DNA of 5,394 nucleotides from Roseibacillus sp. GTDB lineage: Bacteria; Verrucomicrobiota; Verrucomicrobiae; Verrucomicrobiales; Akkermansiaceae. Below, piece after piece: positions 1 through 5,017 of this stretch; position 1 is the stretch's first letter; the number at the start of each line of letters is the position of its first letter. A model generated the notes under the pieces. The model was not told the origin of the DNA and searched no databases. It saw nothing but the letters and a program-made list of their open reading frames with translations. Position numbers and translations under genes: made by a program. The stretch spans positions 35,871-41,264 of the forward strand of contig PBNG01000038.1 of the NCBI GenBank assembly GCA_002723015.1, in the 5' to 3' direction.

Positions 1-18
1 GGGATGCTGTGAGTCCGG

Positions 19-855
19 ATGGGGCTTGTCAATGAACGCTTCCCGCCCTTTCTTCCTCCTGTGTCCCTCTTCAACTCGCTGGAGCCGAAAATCAGGTGGA
101 TGGCCTTTCCCGGGCTCGGCAGGGCCATCGCGATTCTTCATGTCTTTGTATTCTTGCTTCTGGTGTTCCTACCCTCGTCCCGTTTTTCCTTTGTCTTTAA
201 CTACCAGCTAATTGTGTCTGGAGAATACTGGCGTGTGATTTCATTTGCTGCCCTCCCCCCTGTTGTCCCTGTCCCCGGCGGCATGCCTGTCCTGTCTGCC
301 GTGTTCATGTTTTTCGTCATGAGAATCACCTTCTTGATCAGCGATGGCCTTGAGGAAGCCTGGGGAGCGTTAAGGGCCTCAATCTACGTCTACTCTACCC
401 TCGCCTGCATGATTCTGGCCCATTTCCTTGTCAAATCACCACAGGGAATCGGAGGGCCCACTCTTTACGCGCAATTATTTCTGGCCTTTGCGGTCCTCTT
501 TCCTCGAGTGGAATTTCAGTTGTTCCTCATCTTCCCGGTGAAGGTGGGCGTCCTTGGATTCATCAGTGGGGCCATCCTGCTGTTCTATTGTTTCACCGGT
601 TTAGATACGGCTCTTCTGACATTACTTCCGGCCCTCCCCTTTCTGTTCTGGGCGTGTCCTCGGCTGCTCATATGGTCCGTGACACGCGGTAGAACCGCAG
701 CACGCAGGGCCAAGTTTCGAGAAAGCTCTCTCCCCGAGGGTCAGGCCTTTCACCACTGCGCCCAGTGCGGAGCTACCGATATCTCGCATCCCCAACGGGA
801 GTTCCGGGTGACCGGAGAGGACCAGGAACTTTGCAGTGAATGCCTAGACCAGTAA
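19..855 (+). CDS. Rhomboid-like polytopic membrane protein, probably non-catalytic, with C-terminal zinc ribbon
   Basis: Encodes 278 residues. About six hydrophobic segments are visible, near residues 35-52, 90-107, 120-138, 147-162, 166-190 and 195-212. GEYWRVISF (68-76) resembles the rhomboid 'GE-WR' segment that precedes the first loop, and LEEAWGALRASIYVY (111-125) resembles the rhomboid third-helix region. Where a rhomboid protease would carry GxSG, this protein has GIGGPTLY (143-150), and no histidine occurs in the last hydrophobic segments, so proteolysis is unlikely. The cytoplasm-like tail has two CxxC pairs (C247/C250 and C272/C275), a typical zinc-ribbon spacing. The substrate or partner is unknown. 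An in-frame stop at 10-12 limits the start; the ATG at 19 has only a weak GGGA upstream, and the ATG at residue 28 is a less likely alternative. The 3' end overlaps selA by 16 bases if selA starts at 840, which suggests co-transcription. The rhomboid link is inferred from motifs; a TMEM115-like or otherwise uncharacterised membrane family is possible. Confidence 0.8.
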   Translation: MGLVNERFPPFLPPVSLFNSLEPKIRWMAFPGLGRAIAILHVFVFLLLVFLPSSRFSFVFNYQLIVSGEYWRVISFAALPPVVPVPGGMPVLSAVFMFFVMRITFLISDGLEEAWGALRASIYVYSTLACMILAHFLVKSPQGIGGPTLYAQLFLAFAVLFPRVEFQLFLIFPVKVGVLGFISGAILLFYCFTGLDTALLTLLPALPFLFWACPRLLIWSVTRGRTAARRAKFRESSLPEGQAFHHCAQCGATDISHPQREFRVTGEDQELCSECLDQ

Positions 856-2246
856 GCTTGAACTTTTTTCGTCCCATGCCTGACTTCAGCCAACTGCCCT
901 CCGTGGAGAAACTCACCACGGACCTCACCACGAAGAGCAGTCTTCCCCGCCCCCTGATCACAGGTTTTGTCAAAGGCTGCCTCGCGGACTGGCGGAAACG
1001 CCTCTCCGAGGGAGAAACCGCCGACCGGGAGACCATCGAACAGGCTACGCGATCGGCACTTCAGGATTTTGGGTCTTCTCGGCTCCAGCCTGTGATCAAT
1101 GCGACTGGAGTTGTCATTCACACTAACCTTGGGCGGTCCCCGATGGGACAGCGGGCTGCAGAAGCGCTCAGTGAAGTGGCGACCGGTTATGCCAATCTCG
1201 AATTCAACCTCTTGGACGGAAAGCGGGGACAGCGCGCTGGTTACCTCGAAACTGCTCTTGCCGTTCTTCTCGAAACTCAGGCCGCGACTGCCGTTAACAA
1301 TTGTGCTGCGGCTCTCGTCCTTACCCTTCGAACCCTCATCTCCCCCGATCGGAACGAGGTCATCGTCAGCCGCGGAGAACTGGTTGAGATTGGAGGGGGC
1401 TTCCGCATCCCCGAAGTTCTCGAGACGTCGGGCGCGAAACTGGTCGAGGTTGGAGCGACCAACAAAACTCACCTGCAGGATTATGCCGAGGCTATCTGTG
1501 ATCACACCGCCTTGATCTTGAAAGTCCACCGGTCAAACTTTTACCTCGAAGGGTTTACCGGGGAGCCTCATATGACCGAGATCTCCTCCCTGGCCCACGA
1601 CCACGATATTCCCCTCGTCGAGGACCTTGGTTCGGGAGCGATCATGAATACTGACCAAATGGCCCCCATCGATCATGAACCGACCCCGCAGGAGTCGCTC
1701 CGCAATGGAATCGACCTTGTGATTTTTTCAGGTGACAAGCTCCTTGGAGGGCCTCAGGCAGGGATCATTGCCGGCAACGCAGATCTTGTGGCCCGCATTA
1801 AATCGGAGCCGTTCTTTCGGGCAGTCCGCTGCGATAAACTTATCCTCACCGTCCTGCAAGAGTGCATCGACGATTACCTGGCCTGCAAAGGAGAATCAAG
1901 ACCCCCGATCCCGGTCCTCGATTGCCTCTCCACATCGGTCGAAGAGCTTCGTGGGCGTGCAGAGGAAATCACCTCGCAGCTGGCGGATCTTGGGTCTCTA
2001 GTCACCATCGTAGACGCCGTTTCCCGGACTGGAGGCGGAACGATGCCCAAGGCCGAAATCCCCTCTGTGGCTCTTGAAATTGAAAGCGTTGGGGTCTCCC
2101 ACGAAGAACTCGCGCGTCGGCTGAGAGCTGCCACTCCTCCCATCGTCGGCTACGTTCACGAGGAGCGGTTCCTTCTGAATCTTCGCACGGTCTTCCCCTC
2201 GCAGGATCAACATCTTGCTCGGGCTCTGCTTGAGCTTCTGCAATGA
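840..2246 (+). CDS. selA: L-seryl-tRNA(Sec) selenium transferase (selenocysteine synthase)
   Basis: SelA is a cytoplasmic PLP enzyme that converts seryl-tRNA(Sec) to selenocysteinyl-tRNA(Sec) using selenophosphate. The 468 residues match the usual family length of about 460. Visible hallmarks are SQLPSVEKL (17-25) in the N-terminal tRNA-binding region, VINATGVVIHTNLGR (85-99), VSRGELVEIGGGFRIP (176-191), EVGATNKTH (203-211), DLGSG (262-266) and FSGDKLLGGPQAGI (296-309). K300 in the last motif is the predicted PLP Schiff-base lysine. FFRAVRCDK (325-333) carries the conserved arginine pair R327/R330. No frameshift or missing catalytic residue is seen. The ATG at 840 lies inside the preceding gene, with AGGA about 12 bases upstream. 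An ATG at 876 (residue 13, giving MPDFSQLP) fits the family N-terminus equally well but has no ribosome-binding site. The stop overlaps the next start as ATGA, so translational coupling is likely. No other sel gene lies in the window. Confidence 0.97.
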   Translation: MPRPVSLNFFRPMPDFSQLPSVEKLTTDLTTKSSLPRPLITGFVKGCLADWRKRLSEGETADRETIEQATRSALQDFGSSRLQPVINATGVVIHTNLGRSPMGQRAAEALSEVATGYANLEFNLLDGKRGQRAGYLETALAVLLETQAATAVNNCAAALVLTLRTLISPDRNEVIVSRGELVEIGGGFRIPEVLETSGAKLVEVGATNKTHLQDYAEAICDHTALILKVHRSNFYLEGFTGEPHMTEISSLAHDHDIPLVEDLGSGAIMNTDQMAPIDHEPTPQESLRNGIDLVIFSGDKLLGGPQAGIIAGNADLVARIKSEPFFRAVRCDKLILTVLQECIDDYLACKGESRPPIPVLDCLSTSVEELRGRAEEITSQLADLGSLVTIVDAVSRTGGGTMPKAEIPSVALEIESVGVSHEELARRLRAATPPIVGYVHEERFLLNLRTVFPSQDQHLARALLELLQ

Positions 2247-2893
2247 AATTCAGTCGTCTCGCCGTGGCACTCAGCCTTCTGCTTCTTACCTCCTGTAACG
2301 AATCGGCGAACAAGCAGCGTGCGGACATCCGCGCATCCTTCCTGGGATTCAGCCGGGCGTTCTATGCCGGAGAAGGCGAGCAGGCTCTCGCTTACATCAG
2401 CCGGAAAACCTTCGAATACTATGACCGTCTCCTGCCCCAGTTGCGTCATGCGGATGAGCGACGGCTGAGCTCCCTTCCTCCCTTCGCACTTTTCGCCTGC
2501 CTCTCTCTTCGTCACAGGTACGAGCGGGAGGAACTCGTCACTATGGACAGCCGGACGATCATTCGGGAGGCCTTTGACTCCATGACTTTTCCGGGTGGCG
2601 CCCCCCACTTTCTGGACATCGGGGAGATTCTCATCAAAGAGCCCGGGAAGGAAGCTGTCGCCACTGTCTTTCTCGCCCCAGGCGAGAAACATGAAAACGC
2701 CCTCGTCGCCTTTATCTGGGAAAACGGAACCTGGAAAATGGATCTCACTTCCGTTTTCGGAGTGCTCTCAACCCAGTTGGAAGCCCACCTCGAGGACCCC
2801 TCCGCCAGCAGGGCCCAGAAAGCGCTGCATTATCTCCAAGTTCATGAGAATCAGCAGATCGGAGGAGAAATTCTCCTGCCTGTGATGCCATGA
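2243..2893 (+). CDS. Predicted lipoprotein of unknown function, possibly NTF2-like
   Basis: A 216-residue protein with a classic lipoprotein signal: positively charged MKFSR, a hydrophobic core at residues 6-15, and the lipobox LTSC ending in C18, the predicted lipidated cysteine. Residue +2 is Asn rather than Asp, so an inner-membrane retention signal of the enterobacterial type is absent; that rule may not hold in this phylum. The mature part is soluble. Its pattern, a helical start (SFLGFSRAFYAGEGEQALAY, 32-51) and a late beta strand followed by FIWENGTWKMDLTSVF (157-172), recalls NTF2/SnoaL-like or DUF4878-type domains, in which a 'NGxWK' strand is common. This is fold-level guesswork, and no catalytic residues can be named. 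The start ATG overlaps the selA stop by four bases and has no Shine-Dalgarno sequence of its own, which points to translation by coupling from selA. Whether it has any role in selenium metabolism is unknown; it may simply share the transcript. Confidence 0.85.
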   Translation: MKFSRLAVALSLLLLTSCNESANKQRADIRASFLGFSRAFYAGEGEQALAYISRKTFEYYDRLLPQLRHADERRLSSLPPFALFACLSLRHRYEREELVTMDSRTIIREAFDSMTFPGGAPHFLDIGEILIKEPGKEAVATVFLAPGEKHENALVAFIWENGTWKMDLTSVFGVLSTQLEAHLEDPSASRAQKALHYLQVHENQQIGGEILLPVMP

Positions 2894-2947
2894 AGCCGCT
2901 TCCCCGCTCTTTCCAGAAAGGCCTTTACCCCGCCGAGGGCCTCAATC

Positions 2948-2989
2948 CCCCTGAAATCTGCAAAAAATAGTAAAATCCCTTGAAATCCG
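2948..2989 (+). repeat. Imperfect 13-base direct repeat upstream of rpmI
   Basis: CCCCTGAAATCTG at 2948-2960 and CCCTTGAAATCCG at 2977-2989 match at 11 of 13 positions, with starts 29 bases apart. They lie in the 123-nt gap before rpmI, separated by an A-rich stretch (2961-2976). The pair could be an operator for a factor bound to one helix face, or a chance similarity. Nothing in the sequence identifies a binding protein. Confidence 0.4.
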
Positions 2990-3007
2990 ACGGTTGGCGG
3001 ATAGCCT
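2980..3007 (+). promoter_or_regulatory. Candidate promoter for rpmI-rplT
   Basis: TTGAAA at 2980-2985 resembles a sigma-70 -35 box. After a 16-base spacer, TAGCCT at 3002-3007 is a poor -10 box (three of six consensus positions). If this is used, transcription would start almost at the rpmI ATG (3017), giving a nearly leaderless mRNA, which would fit the absence of a Shine-Dalgarno sequence there. A competing -10 candidate is TAAAAT at 2971-2976, but it lacks a well-placed -35 box. The gap has to supply a promoter only if rpmI is not read from the selA unit upstream, where no terminator is evident. Confidence 0.22.
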
Positions 3008-3016
3008 CCGCGCCCC

Positions 3017-3226
3017 ATGGCTCGCGCTGCAGGAAAAGCCAAAACCCGGAAAGCGGTCGCTAAACGCTTTAAAGTGACCGGTTCCGGTAAAATATTGCGG
3101 CGGAAACAAGGCAAGCGACACATTCTCCAGAAGAAGAATCGCAAGCGTAAGCGAAACCTCGGTAAAGCTGCACTTGTCTCCGAAGCAGATATCAAAAACG
3201 TGAAGGAAAATCTTCCCTTCTCCTGA
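3017..3226 (+). CDS. rpmI: 50S ribosomal protein bL35
   Basis: A small, highly basic protein of 69 residues (the family is usually 64-66) that is a structural component of the large ribosomal subunit. Family hallmarks are [18 protein letters not shown] (9-26), [19 protein letters not shown] (28-46) and a C-terminal [16 protein letters not shown] (53-68). It contains no cysteine, so it is the non-zinc form. The start is fixed: an in-frame TAG at 3002-3004 leaves the ATG at 3017 as the only start. Its upstream bases (CCTCCGCGCCCC) hold no Shine-Dalgarno sequence. The N-terminus MARAAGKA is a few residues longer than the common MPKMKTH form. It is followed by rplT, as in most bacteria, but infC, which often precedes rpmI, is absent here; a lipoprotein gene occupies that place. 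The stop codon lies within complementary CTTCTC/GAGAAG bases (3217-3230). Confidence 0.96.
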   Translation: MARAAGKAKTRKAVAKRFKVTGSGKILRRKQGKRHILQKKNRKRKRNLGKAALVSEADIKNVKENLPFS

Positions 3227-3238
3227 GAAGCATTTCTC
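3217..3238 (+). promoter_or_regulatory. Two alternative hairpins over the rpmI stop codon
   Basis: GAGAA at 3225-3229 overlaps the rpmI stop and can pair with TTCTC on either side. Upstream, CTTCT (3217-3221) pairs with AGAAG (3226-3230) around a four-base loop. Downstream, TTCTC (3234-3238) pairs with GAGAA around the loop GCAT. A ribosome finishing rpmI would melt the first and allow the second. The stems are only five base pairs, so this is a weak element on its own. Confidence 0.3.
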
Positions 3239-3259
3239 GCTCGCCGCCACGGAACAACA

Positions 3260-3352
3260 GACGCCATCCGGCGTCGCCTCTTACACAGCCTTCCCGCTCC
3301 CGCGGGATATGAGCGAATGAGACTGTGAGAGGGCTACTAAAACAGTTCGCTT
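3260..3352 (+). promoter_or_regulatory. Structured rpmI-rplT intergenic RNA, candidate bL20-responsive leader
   Basis: The 141-nt gap (3227-3367) is long for rpmI-rplT and contains a perfect hairpin, GACGCC-ATCC-GGCGTC (3260-3275). It is followed by two mutually exclusive folds. In fold A, CACAG (3284-3288) pairs with CTGTG (3323-3327), enclosing CGCTC (3295-3299) paired with GAGCG (3311-3315). In fold B, AGCGAA (3312-3317) pairs with TTCGCT (3346-3351), enclosing CTGT (3323-3326) paired with ACAG (3342-3345), and this ends 16 bases before the rplT ATG. The segments 3312-3315 and 3323-3326 are used in both. bL20 is known to repress its own operon by binding mRNA that mimics its 23S rRNA site in Escherichia coli and Bacillus. 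That this segment does so is inference. No U-run follows, so control of translation or of RNA processing is more likely than termination. Confidence 0.45.
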
Positions 3353-3367
3353 CAGAAAGAAAAAGAC

Positions 3368-3736
3368 ATGCCACGCGCAACAAATGGTCCAGCAAGTCGG
3401 AAACGACGTAAAAGAGTGCTGCTTCGTGCCAAAGGATTCAGGGGTTTCCGGTCGAAACTCTACCGCTATGCCAAAGACGCGGTTTATAAGGCTCAGCAAC
3501 ACGAGTACTATGACCGCAAGAAGAAGAAAGGCCAGTTCCGGCGTCTGTGGATCCAGCGTATCAGCGCTGCTGTGCGCGAGCGAGGCCTGACCTATTCACG
3601 ATTTATGGAGGGCCTCAACGCTGCCGGCGTAGAGGTTGACCGCAAGATCCTTGCTGATCTCTCGGTGAATGACCCGGCTGCGTTTGATGCCATTTTTGAC
3701 AAGGCCAAGAAGGCCCTGGAAGGCAAGGCAGCCTGA
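3368..3736 (+). CDS. rplT: 50S ribosomal protein bL20
   Basis: A protein of 122 residues (the family is usually 117-120) that binds 23S rRNA early in assembly of the large subunit. The very basic N-terminal extension (MPRATNGPASRKRRKR) is followed by AKGFRGFRSKLYRYAKDAV (21-39), then KKGQFRRLWIQRISAAVRERG (53-73), YSRFMEGLNAAGVEVDRKIL (76-95) and ADLSVNDPAAF (96-106). All are standard bL20 blocks; the C-terminal half is the globular domain that in other bacteria also binds the operator RNA. The ATG at 3368 gives the expected family N-terminus; only a weak AGAAAG-type purine tract precedes it. It lies 141 nt after rpmI, an unusually long and structured gap, and is followed by a terminator-like hairpin before pheS. 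No anomalies are seen in the coding region. Confidence 0.98.
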   Translation: MPRATNGPASRKRRKRVLLRAKGFRGFRSKLYRYAKDAVYKAQQHEYYDRKKKKGQFRRLWIQRISAAVRERGLTYSRFMEGLNAAGVEVDRKILADLSVNDPAAFDAIFDKAKKALEGKAA

Positions 3737-3763
3737 GTCCAATCTGAAGCTGCAGTTTCCTAC

Positions 3764-3793
3764 AGGGTCGCCGCGCGCGACCCTTTGCTGTTT
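3764..3793 (+). terminator. Terminator-like hairpin after rplT
   Basis: AGGGTCGC (3764-3771) and GCGACCCT (3777-3784) form a perfect eight-base-pair, GC-rich stem around the loop CGCGC. It begins 27 bases after the rplT stop and is followed by a moderately T-rich stretch (TTGCTGTTT, 3785-3793). It could end the rpmI-rplT transcript or act as an attenuator before pheST. The interrupted T tract makes termination partial at best. No phenylalanine-rich leader peptide was found around it. Confidence 0.5.
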
Positions 3794-3873
3794 ATGGCAG
3801 GAGCCCACTCTTCCCCTGCAAATCCCGATGACCCCTCCATCAGAGCCGTGCCCATGTCTCCCGCATTCGACTA

Positions 3874-3907
3874 CCCACGGGAAGAGAGTTGATGAATCCC
3901 GTCGGAG
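3874..3907 (+). promoter_or_regulatory. Hairpin touching the pheS ribosome-binding site
   Basis: ACGGGA (3877-3882) and TCCCGT (3897-3902) pair perfectly around a 14-base loop. Beyond one C-C mismatch, CC (3874-3875) can pair with GG (3904-3905), the first bases of GGAG (3904-3907). GGAG is the only good Shine-Dalgarno sequence near pheS and sits nine bases before a TTG at 3917. The fold could therefore lower initiation at that TTG. The effect on the ATG at 3935 would be smaller. No ligand or factor is implied by the sequence. Confidence 0.35.
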
Positions 3908-3934
3908 AGCAAACACTTGCCTTTAGTCATCCCA

Positions 3935-4951
3935 ATGAAAGAAGAGATCGCCAACATTCAATCTGATGCCCTGACGGCTATTGAGACCGCCGCAGGCGAG
4001 CAGCAACTCGAGGAAGTCCGCATCGCGTTTCTGGGTAAAAAAGGACGCTTAACGGCAGCGTCTGCAGGAATGAAGGAACTCTCCAAGGAAGAAAAGCCCG
4101 CGATGGGACAATTACTAAACAGCGCCCGGGCCGTGATCACCAAGTCCCTTGAAACCAAGGACCGCCTGCTGCAGGAAAAGGCTGATGCAGCCTCTGTAGA
4201 GGGACTCGACCTTTCTCTCCCCGGAATACCGCTGCATCAGGGCAATCTTCATCCTCTTACGCAGATAAAGGATCAGGCGATCAAGGTTCTGAGACGCCTT
4301 GGTTTTTCTCTGGCCGAGGGCCCGGAGATTGAAACGGAGTTTCACTGCTTTGATGCGCTCAATACTCCCCCGGAGCATCCAGCGCGGAACGAAAAGGATA
4401 CCTTCTACTTCGACAGCGGAAAGTTACTGCGTACCCACACCTCCACAGTTCAAGTGCGCACCATGGAGAATCAAGCGCCTCCAGTCCGTGTTATCGCACC
4501 CGGATCATGTTACCGCCGCGATGAGGTGGACAAGACACACCTCCCTGCCTTTAACCAGCTTGAGGGTCTTTACGTCGATCGTGATGTCCAGATCGGCGAT
4601 CTCAAGGGTGCACTGGAATTTTTTTACCGGTCAATGTTTGGCGAAGAAACCAAGGTCCGTTTTCGTCCTCATTTCTTCCCCTTTACGGAACCCAGCTTTG
4701 AAATCGATGCCCTGCTTCAACTCAAGGGAGAAAAGCCACAATGGATCGAAGTTGCTGGCTGTGGAATGGTCGATCCTGCGGTCTTTGAGAAAATCTGCAC
4801 GGCCCGGGGCGATGATCTCTATGATCCCGCAAAGGTAACTGGATACGCATTCGGCATGGGACTCGATCGCCTCGCCATGATTCAGTGGGGCATCAAGGAC
4901 ATTCGTCTCCTGATTGAAAACGATGCACGGTTCCTTTCTCAATTCGCCTGA
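3935..4951 (+). CDS. pheS: Phenylalanyl-tRNA synthetase alpha subunit
   Basis: Catalytic chain of the cytoplasmic alpha2beta2 class II synthetase that charges tRNA(Phe). With the ATG at 3935 it has 338 residues (E. coli has 327). An N-terminal coiled-coil tRNA-contact region with FLGKKGRLT (32-40) is followed by motif 1 (HPLTQIKDQAIKVLRRLGF to HPAR, 106-151), motif 2 (PGSCYRRDEVDKTHLPAFNQLEG, 189-211), the phenylalanine-pocket segment FFPFTEPSFEID (247-258) and motif 3 (AFGMGLDRLAMI, 305-316). A305 matches the Ala that sets normal pocket size in E. coli PheS. An upstream in-frame TTG at 3917 adds six residues (MPLVIP) and is the better placed start relative to GGAG at 3904-3907. I prefer the ATG because MKEEIANIQ looks like the family N-terminus and most genes here lack Shine-Dalgarno sites. 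Fairly sure of the product, unsure of the start. pheT follows after 66 nt. Confidence 0.96.
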   Translation: MKEEIANIQSDALTAIETAAGEQQLEEVRIAFLGKKGRLTAASAGMKELSKEEKPAMGQLLNSARAVITKSLETKDRLLQEKADAASVEGLDLSLPGIPLHQGNLHPLTQIKDQAIKVLRRLGFSLAEGPEIETEFHCFDALNTPPEHPARNEKDTFYFDSGKLLRTHTSTVQVRTMENQAPPVRVIAPGSCYRRDEVDKTHLPAFNQLEGLYVDRDVQIGDLKGALEFFYRSMFGEETKVRFRPHFFPFTEPSFEIDALLQLKGEKPQWIEVAGCGMVDPAVFEKICTARGDDLYDPAKVTGYAFGMGLDRLAMIQWGIKDIRLLIENDARFLSQFA

Positions 4952-5017
4952 CCCAATTCCTTCGCTGCCGAGAAAGACCACCTCTCTTCCTGCCGACAAA
5001 CCTCCAGAACTGAAACA

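Noticed and set aside
1..35. End of an upstream gene (stops at 10-12 or 33-35)
   Set aside because: Only a few codons are visible and two frames compete, so no gene can be supported.
556..576. FISGA in the rhomboid-like protein (residues 181-185) as a catalytic GxSG site
   Set aside because: The first Gly is replaced by Phe, the segment lies one helix later than a rhomboid serine should, and no histidine follows in a later helix.
750..1529. Long minus-strand open frame (259 codons) opposite selA
   Set aside because: It lies antisense to strongly conserved SelA motifs, shows no recognisable domain, and is explained by codon bias of the real gene.
2891..2983. TGA of the lipoprotein gene as a selenocysteine codon with a 29-codon extension
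   Set aside because: The extension is Pro/Lys-rich without a redox motif, and the bases after the TGA form no convincing bacterial SECIS hairpin, only a four-base-pair CTTT/AAAG stem.
3298..3307. Ten-base palindrome TCCCGCGGGA as a separate protein-binding site
   Set aside because: It sits inside the proposed leader fold, is single-copy in the window, and is too short to interpret alone.
3794..3892. Short plus-strand frame of 32 codons before pheS, tested as a Phe leader peptide
   Set aside because: It starts with no ribosome-binding site and holds a single Phe codon, so it does not fit an attenuation leader peptide.
3596..3916. Minus-strand open frame (106 codons) across the rplT end and the rplT-pheS gap
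   Set aside because: Half is opposite rplT, the composition is not protein-like, and it has no convincing start signal; the gap is better explained by hairpins.
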